DNA of 13,401 nt from JBHHYR01 sp046757585 (GTDB lineage: Bacteria > Desulfobacterota > Binatia > HRBIN30). Made by a program: the position numbers and the translations under genes. Shown here piece after piece: positions 5,749 to 12,213 of this stretch. The DNA is taken from positions 1 to 13,401 of the forward strand of contig JBHHYR010000100.1 in the NCBI GenBank assembly GCA_046757585.1, given 5' to 3'. Numbering within the stretch: position 1 is the stretch's first letter; each line of letters begins with the position of its first letter. A model generated the notes under the pieces. That model ran no database searches. It saw nothing but the letters and a program-made list of their open reading frames with translations, and had not been told where the DNA came from.

Positions 5749-6212
5749 TCCACCCAGGTGAACGTGTACAGGGTGACGAGCATGAGGAAGGCACCTTGCC
5801 AGATGTATTCATGGAAGTAGACGAAAAGCGCCGGGTAAAATTCCACGATCCGCACCAGGGTTGCGATGCGCAGCACATTGACGAACGATAAGATGGCGAC
5901 CCCTACCAGGATGCCCGCCGCCTTGACCCGCCACTTTGCCGGATAGGCTGCGATGAAACTGATGAGGACGAAGAGGACAAACACCCCCGTGCATTCATGG
6001 TTGATGTCGAGCCGCAGCCCGCTGACCGCGATGACGTTTCCGCTCACCACCGCGGCACTACCGGCCTGCTGCGCCATCCAGGTGGCCGCGCCGGCGATGG
6101 CCGTCTCGGCGACGTGCAAGTGGTTCTGCAGCGCCGTGACGACGCTGAGCACACTGAAGCCCAGCAAGAACAGGAAGAACAGGCCCGTGAAGCGAAGCAG
6201 CGGCCACCGCAT
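5736..6212 (-). CDS. xrtH: Exosortase/archaeosortase family transpeptidase, small XrtH-like form
   Basis: This 158-residue integral membrane protein carries the family's three invariant residues in order. Cys74 is in DINHECTGVFVL, Arg115 in SFVNVLRIATL and His134 in VYFHEYIWQ. Exosortases are cysteine transpeptidase-like enzymes that cut C-terminal tripartite sorting tags (PEP-CTERM and relatives) and hand the protein on for surface attachment. The very short length, with few helices outside the core, and the overlapping partner gene fit XrtH, whose targets end in IPTLxxWG-CTERM. I infer that subtype and have not proved it. No protein in this window has a matching C-terminal tag. The preceding ABC exporter gene ends 71 bp upstream on the same strand, so joint transcription is possible. 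The start is ATG with GGTGAG nearby. Confidence 0.87.
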   Translation of the reverse strand: MRWPLLRFTGLFFLFLLGFSVLSVVTALQNHLHVAETAIAGAATWMAQQAGSAAVVSGNVIAVSGLRLDINHECTGVFVLFVLISFIAAYPAKWRVKAAGILVGVAILSFVNVLRIATLVRIVEFYPALFVYFHEYIWQGAFLMLVTLYTFTWVEWAR

Positions 6213-6283
6213 ACCATCTCACCATAGAACATCGCCCCGCGTCGATAAAGGCGGCGGGGATGCAGGGAACCGAGACTACCCGC

Positions 6284-8143
6284 TCACGGCTGGGCGCCCA
6301 GCAAGGCCGGCGCGCCGACGGATTGAAACTGTTCCTCGTAGAGGCGGCGGTAAATGCTGCTGCGCGCCAGGAGCTCAGGATGGGCGCCGACTTCGCGGAT
6401 CATCCCGGCTTCGATCACCACGATCCGATCAGCGTTCATGACGCTCGGCAAGCGGTGCGCAATGATGAACGTGGTGCGGCCGCGTAGCAGACGACGCACC
6501 GCGGCATGAATGAGATTCTCCGACTCCGAATCGACCGCCGCCGTCGCTTCGTCGAAAATCAGGATCGGCGGATTTTTCAAGAACGTGCGGGCGATGGCGA
6601 CCCGCTGCCGCTGGCCGCCGGACAGGCGCATCCCACGCTCGCCTACCAGGGTCAGGTAGCCCTCAGGCAGCTCGCAGATGAACGCGTGCGCGTTGGCGGC
6701 CCGTGTGGCCGCCAAGATCTCGGCTTCCGTCGCGTCGGGTTTCCCGTACAGCAGGTTCTCCTGCAGGGTCCCGCTGAACAGAATGGGGTCCTGTGGGACG
6801 ATGCCGATCTGCGCGCGCAAGGAAGCGAGGGTCGCGGACCGCACGTCGATTCCATCGACGTGTACGCTCCCCTCGGTGACATCGTAGAAGCGCGGGATGA
6901 GCGACACGAGTGTGGACTTGCCGGCGCCGCTGCGTCCCACGATGGCCACCGTTTCCCCGGGCTGGACGTCCAGATCGATGTCACGCAGCACGGCGTGCCC
7001 GTTGCGCCGCGTCGCGTAGGAAAAGCTGACGTGTCGAAACGTCACGCGGCCGGCTACCCGCTCAAGCCCGCGCGCCGCACGCATCTCCCGTACTTCGGGC
7101 CGTATGTCGAAGAACTCGAAGATGCGATCCATGGCCGCGAGGGAGTTGCTGACGACGACGCTGAGCTCACTGAAACGCTGCAGCGGCAGGTACAAGCTGC
7201 CGAGGTAGGCGTACACCGCGATCATTGTGCCCACGCTTAACGTGCCGTGCAGAATCATGCCGCTAGCCACCCACACCACCACCAGGGGCGCCATGCTGGT
7301 GAGTAACGTCGTGCCAGCCTGACTCGCCGACGACAGGGCAACGTTGCGCAGCGTGAGGTCCAACAACGTTTGGCTGCTGCGATAGAACCGCCGTGCTTCG
7401 TGTTCTTCGCGACCGAAGGCCTTGACAACGGCGGCGGCCGCGATCTTCTCCTGGAGATCACCCGAAAAGTCTTCCTTCATTTCCTGTACCGACTGGCTCG
7501 CTGCCCGGATGCGGGGACTGAAGTAGCGGATCAGCACCACGTAGAACGGAATGACGGCCAGTGCCACCCACGCCAAGCGCCGCTCAAGAACGAACAGGAT
7601 CCAGACCACGAAGCCGAGCGCGACGCTGTCCATCCAAACGTTGGTGAGTGCCGATCCCACGAAGTTCTGTGCCAGCTGAATATCGCTGACGAAGCGGCCG
7701 ACGATGGCGCCCGAACGACGCGCATCGAAGAAGGAATGCGACATCCCCTGGATGTGCTGATACAGGGCGTAGCGCAGGTCGAATATGAGCCGATGGCGTG
7801 CCTGCCCGGCCCAGTAGCTGCGATAGAAGCTGCCGACCCCCACAAGGAGATACAGGGTAAGCACCGACAGCCCGACCACCGTCAGGCGGCCGGTGTTGCC
7901 CGCGCCCAACCACGGCGCCGCGTGCAGGACCGTGGTGCACCAGCGCTCTAGGACGTGGTTGGTGGCTTCAGTGACCGCGTGCGGGTCGCGCTCCAGCACC
8001 ACGTCCGTGAGATATTTCAGCGCTAGCGGGAAGACGAGCGGAACACCAAACTTCAAGACACCCGCTGCCGCCGCACCGGCGATGTACCACTTGTGCGGCG
8101 CAACGTAACCAAGGAAGCGCAGCACCGAGGCTCGGGAAGTCAC
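6284..8143 (-). CDS. MsbA-type ABC exporter (fused permease and ATPase half-transporter)
   Basis: The 619-residue half-transporter has six predicted helices in about residues 10-335, then an ATPase domain. The ATPase has Walker A GRSGAGKST (403-411), Q-loop PQDPILFSG, signature LSGGQRQR (507-514), Walker B ILIFDE (about 527-532) and H-loop His563 in IIAHRLPS. The coupling-loop motif FGREEHEARRF is also present. This is the architecture of MsbA and related lipid, lipid A or peptide exporters that act as homodimers in the inner membrane. The cargo cannot be read from sequence. The frame is open to 8236, but the best start is the GTG at 8143-8141: GGGAG lies seven bases upstream, and the product then begins VTSRASVLRFLGYVAPHKW, as family members do. 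The D-loop reads AAVD rather than SALD, a common variant. It is upstream of the exosortase pair on the same strand. Confidence 0.92.
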   Translation of the reverse strand: MTSRASVLRFLGYVAPHKWYIAGAAAAGVLKFGVPLVFPLALKYLTDVVLERDPHAVTEATNHVLERWCTTVLHAAPWLGAGNTGRLTVVGLSVLTLYLLVGVGSFYRSYWAGQARHRLIFDLRYALYQHIQGMSHSFFDARRSGAIVGRFVSDIQLAQNFVGSALTNVWMDSVALGFVVWILFVLERRLAWVALAVIPFYVVLIRYFSPRIRAASQSVQEMKEDFSGDLQEKIAAAAVVKAFGREEHEARRFYRSSQTLLDLTLRNVALSSASQAGTTLLTSMAPLVVVWVASGMILHGTLSVGTMIAVYAYLGSLYLPLQRFSELSVVVSNSLAAMDRIFEFFDIRPEVREMRAARGLERVAGRVTFRHVSFSYATRRNGHAVLRDIDLDVQPGETVAIVGRSGAGKSTLVSLIPRFYDVTEGSVHVDGIDVRSATLASLRAQIGIVPQDPILFSGTLQENLLYGKPDATEAEILAATRAANAHAFICELPEGYLTLVGERGMRLSGGQRQRVAIARTFLKNPPILIFDEATAAVDSESENLIHAAVRRLLRGRTTFIIAHRLPSVMNADRIVVIEAGMIREVGAHPELLARSSIYRRLYEEQFQSVGAPALLGAQP

Positions 8144-8150
8144 CGCGCGG

Positions 8151-8155
8151 CTCCC
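8151..8155 (-). promoter_or_regulatory. Shine-Dalgarno site that fixes a GTG start
   Basis: GGGAG on the minus strand lies seven bases before the GTG at 8143 of the ABC exporter gene. The upstream in-frame ATG codons at 8188 and 8236 have no comparable site and would add residues that fit neither a signal peptide nor the family. Confidence 0.65.
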
Positions 8156-8304
8156 ATGGCTGCCCCGTGCAGGTTCAACCCCGGCCATCGCTGCTGTGCA
8201 TAGCAAGGAACAACCGGCAGGGACAGGGCACCGCACTGGAGAATCCGACGCTGCGTTGAAAATGACGCCGCTGCCGTGGTAACTGTATCATCGGGTGGAG
8301 AGCG

Positions 8305-8898
8305 ATGAACAAGTGCATGCAGGCAAGTGGGAGCACCGGCCTCGGAGCGGTGCTGCTGTTCATGTTGGTGCTCGTGAGCCTGCCAGCAGCCGTACTGGCC
8401 ACTTCGTGCAGGGGATCGACCCGTGTGCAACTCCGCTGGTCCGCTCGTACCCACACGTCCATCGTCTCATTCTCCGCGACCCAGTGTGACCGCCCACCCG
8501 CCTGCACCCCTACCCGGACGCTCCCGACGGGCGTCTTGGTGACGGCCGCTCCCGTCGTTGTCCACATCACGGACGCCAATGGGCAGACGCTTTCCGTTGT
8601 CGTTGATCCCGCCGATCCCGCTTGCGGCAAACGCTGCCGTCAACTCAACCGTGGCGGCTGCCCGCGGGGCGTGGATACGTACCGGATCGGGGGCAGCTTC
8701 TTGCGCTACACGTTTGGTGCGCAGGGGCAGACAAGCGTCGTCGGCAGCAAACTCCGGGTTCCTGGCGCACAGCCACCGACGTTTACGGCGCCGGTTACCG
8801 TGACCGTCCGGGATGCCAACGGATATTCGATCGAGGCTGCAGCGAAGCGGTGCCGGGTGCGACAGTCGGCCAGCGGCACGGCGGTCACCTGCTCGTAA
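8305..8898 (+). CDS. Exported eight-cysteine protein with internal duplication, function unknown
   Basis: The 197-residue protein is the only plus-strand gene here, and I do not recognise its family. A signal-like segment (GLGAVLLFMLVLVSLPAAVLA) ends near residue 32. ATSC follows, so a weak lipobox with Cys35 is possible. After the signal there are eight cysteines (35, 61, 67, 107, 111, 119, 183, 196), enough for four disulfides. Two segments 80 residues apart match: PVVVHITDANGQTLSV (83-98) and PVTVTVRDANGYSIEA (163-178). Each is followed shortly by a basic Cys motif (CGKRC, KRC), which points to an ancient duplication of a beta-rich unit. The ATG has GGTGGAG just before it. The gene ends 5 bp from the end of lnt, which converges on it. 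A periplasmic or surface role is inferred. Confidence 0.72.
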   Translation: MNKCMQASGSTGLGAVLLFMLVLVSLPAAVLATSCRGSTRVQLRWSARTHTSIVSFSATQCDRPPACTPTRTLPTGVLVTAAPVVVHITDANGQTLSVVVDPADPACGKRCRQLNRGGCPRGVDTYRIGGSFLRYTFGAQGQTSVVGSKLRVPGAQPPTFTAPVTVTVRDANGYSIEAAAKRCRVRQSASGTAVTCS

Positions 8899-8903
8899 GT
8901 CAT

Positions 8904-10469
8904 CTACGGCTGGCCTCGGCGGCGCCAGCAACCTTGCCACAGGAGGCACACGGCGCCGGCAACGACGAGCCAGCCGAACACGTCGCCGAACCGGGTATAG
9001 AACGTCATCAGCCTGAGTCGAGGTACCGTGCCGGTGACGACTTCCGGACGGAACAGCCCCCCCTCGGCGACAATGCGGCCAGTCGCGTCAATGATACTGG
9101 TGACACCGGAATTCGAGCCCCGCAGTAAGTAGCGGCGATTCTCGACCGCGCGCCACAGCGCCAGCGCTAGATGCTGGTCGGGGGCCGCTGTGTTGCCGTA
9201 CCAGGCATCGTTGAGAATGTTGAGCAGCACTTCGGCGCCAGCCTGCACCGCGTGCCGAGACATATCCGCCAGAAGATCTTCGTAACAGATGAGGGGGCCA
9301 ACGATCACCTTGTTCGGAATGTTGAACAGTGTGACCCCCGTGCCCGCCGTAAAGCCTCCGGTCTCCGGGCTCAGGGATCTGATGGCCGGAAGGTACGAAG
9401 CGAACGGCAGATACTCGCCAAACGGCATCAGAATATGCTTGTCGTAGCGACCGAGCACGACGCCCCCGGGACCGACGAGAAAGGCGCTGTTGAACTCGTC
9501 GGCACGCCCGGGCCCTCGCATCTGAAACGCCAGGCCGCCAAAAATGAGCCAGGTACGCAGCCCATCGAACGGCAGATCCCGCCCTTCCAGCCTGCTGGCG
9601 TCCGCTCGCACCCACCGCTGCGAGACCGTCTCCGGCCAGACGATGACGTCGACGTCAGGCTGCAACCCTTCCGAGAGCAGTTGATACTTGTTGAGGTTCA
9701 CGTCGACGTAGCGGATGTCACCCTTGGCCTTGATCCCCACGTTACCCTGGACGAGCGCAACGCGGATCCGTGGCGCGGCTTGTATTGCGCGCTCGACCGC
9801 AGGCAACCGCACCGTCCCGTAGAGCACAACCAGCAGCGCTGCCCCGGCGGCTGCAACAAGCGGTACCCAGCGGCGCGGCCGGCTGATCCATGCCGTCGCC
9901 GCAGCGGAGAACCACACGATGACGAAGCTCAAGCCGAACGGGCCGGTCACGTCGCCGATCTGCAAGAGCACTGGCGCGTGGAACTGGCAGTTCGCCATGC
10001 GCCAGGGGAACAGGCTTGGAAAGAGAAACTCGAGCGTTACCCACAGGAGCGGCGCGGCGAGTGCCAGAGGCCCGGGCCCGGTCAGTCGCCAGGCCAGCGC
10101 GAAGAGCACGAACTCGGTTGCCGCGTAGAGCGACAGACAGGCGTAGAATAGCAGCGACAGCGGATAGCCGAATCCGCCGAAGACGTGGATGGTATAGACG
10201 AGCCAGTAGAAGGCGGGCAGGTTGGTCGCCAGTCCCGCAACCAGGCCGACACGCGCGGCCGCGCGTGCGGTGGGTGCCTGCTGCAGCGACCACAGCAGGG
10301 GGACGAAAGCCACCCAAGCAAGCGGAAAGAGCTGGAACCACAGGAAGCACGACGCGATCAGCGTGCCGCCGACCGCCGCCCCCGCGTAAGCCAGCCGGAG
10401 TCGGGTTCCCGCCTGCGCTTCAACCGCGGCTGTGCTCCGCACCGTCACTGCCGCGGGTGTCGATGCCAT
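8904..10469 (-). CDS. lnt: Apolipoprotein N-acyltransferase
   Basis: Lnt adds the third fatty acyl chain, taken from phospholipid, to the N-terminal cysteine of lipoproteins at the periplasmic face of the inner membrane. The protein has a multi-helix N-terminal half including ATNLPAFYWLVYTIHVFGG, then a nitrilase-fold domain. The catalytic Glu is in VIVWPETVSQ, Lys in GRYDKHILMPFGEYLPF and Cys in GPLICYEDLL (E287, K351 and C402 counted from the longest frame). WYGNTAAPDQHLALALWRAVENRR is the conserved block near the end of that domain, and a last helix (VFGWLVVAGAVCLLW) closes the protein. The frame opens with GTG at 10490, but the ATG at 10469 has AAGG seven bases upstream and is preferred, giving 521 residues, a normal length. 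It follows the cold-shock gene on the same strand and converges with the eight-cysteine gene. Confidence 0.95.
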   Translation of the reverse strand: MASTPAAVTVRSTAAVEAQAGTRLRLAYAGAAVGGTLIASCFLWFQLFPLAWVAFVPLLWSLQQAPTARAAARVGLVAGLATNLPAFYWLVYTIHVFGGFGYPLSLLFYACLSLYAATEFVLFALAWRLTGPGPLALAAPLLWVTLEFLFPSLFPWRMANCQFHAPVLLQIGDVTGPFGLSFVIVWFSAAATAWISRPRRWVPLVAAAGAALLVVLYGTVRLPAVERAIQAAPRIRVALVQGNVGIKAKGDIRYVDVNLNKYQLLSEGLQPDVDVIVWPETVSQRWVRADASRLEGRDLPFDGLRTWLIFGGLAFQMRGPGRADEFNSAFLVGPGGVVLGRYDKHILMPFGEYLPFASYLPAIRSLSPETGGFTAGTGVTLFNIPNKVIVGPLICYEDLLADMSRHAVQAGAEVLLNILNDAWYGNTAAPDQHLALALWRAVENRRYLLRGSNSGVTSIIDATGRIVAEGGLFRPEVVTGTVPRLRLMTFYTRFGDVFGWLVVAGAVCLLWQGCWRRRGQP

Positions 10470-10559
10470 CTTCGCGCCTTGCGCCGCCACATGCGGAGAG
10501 GACGGATCCTGCCGGGCCGTTCATGCCGCTCTGACCGCCTGACGCCCGGCGGCGCCGTA

Positions 10560-10763
10560 CTAACGTACCTTCAGATTGCTGGCCTGCGGGCCCTTCTCTC
10601 CTCGGGTGACCTGGAACTCCACTTCGTCGCCTTCGCGCAGGTCCTCGAAGATCACCTTGGGGGCCAAGCGAGAGCGATGGAAGAAGACATCGTCGCTTCC
10701 GTCGTCAGGGACAACGAAGCCGAAGCCTTTGTCCCTGACGATCTTCTTGATGGTTCCAAACAT
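10560..10763 (-). CDS. Cold-shock domain protein (CspA family)
   Basis: The 67-residue protein is a single cold-shock domain with RNP1 as KGFGFVVP (residues 12-19) and RNP2 as DVFFHRS (25-31). These aromatic motifs bind single-stranded RNA or DNA, and such proteins melt RNA structure or modulate translation. The ending EVEFQVTRGEKGPQASNLKV is the normal family C-terminus, so the gene is complete. The ATG has a strong AGGAGG eight bases upstream (10772-10777). The RhlB-type helicase gene ends 71 bp upstream on the same strand, and lnt follows 69-90 bp downstream depending on its start. The pairing with an RNA helicase suggests a shared job in RNA remodelling, perhaps at low temperature. No long cold-shock 5' leader is visible. 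Confidence 0.96.
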   Translation of the reverse strand: MFGTIKKIVRDKGFGFVVPDDGSDDVFFHRSRLAPKVIFEDLREGDEVEFQVTRGEKGPQASNLKVR

Positions 10764-10834
10764 GACTCACTCCTCCTCTTCTCTGCGTACGAATGGTTGA
10801 ACCCGGCGTCAGACCAGGCGGGGCCCCACGGAGC

Positions 10835-12154
10835 TCAGGTGTGGCGGGCGCGCGCGCGCGCCGGGCGGTGCTGCCGGTGGCCGCGGTCGGACGCTGCCGC
10901 ACGGTGGCGCGGCCGGTGGTCGCGGCCGTCGTGGCGTGGCGGGACCGTCGGCACCAACAGGTCGTCGGCCGGGACTTCGTGTGGAATCTTGAACCCGGCG
11001 AACCGCTCGATGCCCTCCAGTGACTCCACGTACTCCTCGCACGCGAAGCTGATGGCCTTGCCCGAGGCACCGGCACGGGCAGTGCGCCCGACGCGGTGGA
11101 CGTAATTTTCCGGATCTTGGGGCAGGTCGTAGTTGATGACGTGGCTGACGCCCGCGATGTGCAAGCCCCGCGAGGCGACGTCCGTGGCAACCAGGACGGG
11201 CAACATGCCCGCCTTGAATTCACGGACCAGGCGCAGCCGCGCTCGCTGATCCAGATCACCAGTGATGGCTCGTGCCGGGTACCCATTCTCGCTCAGTCGC
11301 CGCGCGAGCCGTTCGCCCGCCCGCTTGGTATTCACGAAGATCAACGTGCGCGGCGGCTGCTCGCGCCGAAACAGGCCCAAGAGGAGGGGAAGCTTCTCGT
11401 CGCGCCCGACGTGGTAGAGCAGGTGCTCGACGTTCGCAGCGGTTACCTGCTCGGGGCTCGCTGCCACCCGCACCGGGTCGTTCATGTGTTCGTAGGCCAG
11501 CTCCATAACCGCGTACGACAGCGTCGCCGAAAATAGCATCGACTGCCGGGCGTGATACGGCGGCAGGCGGCGTAGGAGAAAACGCAGGTCGGCGATGAAA
11601 CCCATGTCGAACAACCGGTCTGCCTCGTCGATGACCAGCGCTTCGACTTTGCGCAAGCTGTAGACACGCTGCTTGCAGTAGTCGATCAGTCTGCCAGGGG
11701 TGCCGATCAGCAGGTCACAGCCTCGCCGCAACAGCTCGCGCTGCTTGCGATAGTCGGTGCCGCCGTAGATAGCCTGCATGGACAAGTCAGTAAACCGGCC
11801 GAGCTCCTGGGCGTCGTGGAGGATCTGCACGACCAGCTCACGCGTCGGGGCGATCACCAGGGCACGCGGCGCGGTCTGCGAGGACCGTGCAGGACCGTGC
11901 CGCAGCAGTTTCGTGAAGATGGTGATGAGGAACGCCGCAGTCTTGCCGGTGCCGGTCGGTGCCTGGCCCGCAACGTCCTTCCCGGCAAGGCCCAGCGGCA
12001 GGACCTGCTCCTGGATCGGCGTACATGCCGTGAACCCGACGGCATCGATGCCTTGCTGCACTGCAGGGAGCAGGGGAAGGGACCGAAAGGCCACAGAGGT
12101 TTCAGGGCATGCCGGCGGCGGGTCAGCGAGATGCAAGAGGTGACTCACTAGCAT
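10835..12154 (-). CDS. rhlB: DEAD-box ATP-dependent RNA helicase, RhlB type
   Basis: The 439 residues carry every core motif of the family: Q motif GFTACTPIQEQ (40-50), motif I APTGTGKT (65-72), APTREL, TPGR, motif II DEAD (176-179), motif III SAT (209-211), and motif VI HRVGRTARAG (353-362). Blocks such as YGGTDYRKQRELLRRG and LVIDEADRLFDMGFIADLRFLLRR, together with LAYEHMNDPV, are close to proteobacterial RhlB, the degradosome helicase. The last 35 residues are a His/Arg-rich basic tail, likely an RNA-binding extension. The first 20 residues precede the usual domain start. The ATG at 12154 lacks a ribosome site and overlaps a TATTAT-like -10 box, so a start at the GTG at 12094 is possible. 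The gene is 59 bp after dsbD and upstream of the cold-shock gene, all on one strand. Confidence 0.93.
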   Translation of the reverse strand: MLVSHLLHLADPPPACPETSVAFRSLPLLPAVQQGIDAVGFTACTPIQEQVLPLGLAGKDVAGQAPTGTGKTAAFLITIFTKLLRHGPARSSQTAPRALVIAPTRELVVQILHDAQELGRFTDLSMQAIYGGTDYRKQRELLRRGCDLLIGTPGRLIDYCKQRVYSLRKVEALVIDEADRLFDMGFIADLRFLLRRLPPYHARQSMLFSATLSYAVMELAYEHMNDPVRVAASPEQVTAANVEHLLYHVGRDEKLPLLLGLFRREQPPRTLIFVNTKRAGERLARRLSENGYPARAITGDLDQRARLRLVREFKAGMLPVLVATDVASRGLHIAGVSHVINYDLPQDPENYVHRVGRTARAGASGKAISFACEEYVESLEGIERFAGFKIPHEVPADDLLVPTVPPRHDGRDHRPRHRAAASDRGHRQHRPARARARHT

Positions 12155-12213
12155 AATAGTCTAGCGCGGCCTGGTGTGAGGAACAAGCCACGCCAGCCCG
12201 CCGGCAGCTGCTC

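Noticed and set aside
8256..8291. Possible promoter for the plus-strand eight-cysteine gene (TTGAAA, TATCAT)
   Set aside because: The two hexamers are 24 bases apart. The better-placed -10 matches only two of six positions, and TATCAT would start the transcript inside the ribosome site.
9171..10151. A 326-codon plus-strand open frame opposite lnt
   Set aside because: The minus-strand frame has the full Lnt catalytic triad. The antisense product has no coherent hydrophobic or domain pattern.
10850..10862. Alternating CG run near the helicase C-terminus as a Z-DNA or regulatory element
   Set aside because: It encodes the Arg/Ala-rich end of the helicase tail, and runs like this are common at this base composition.
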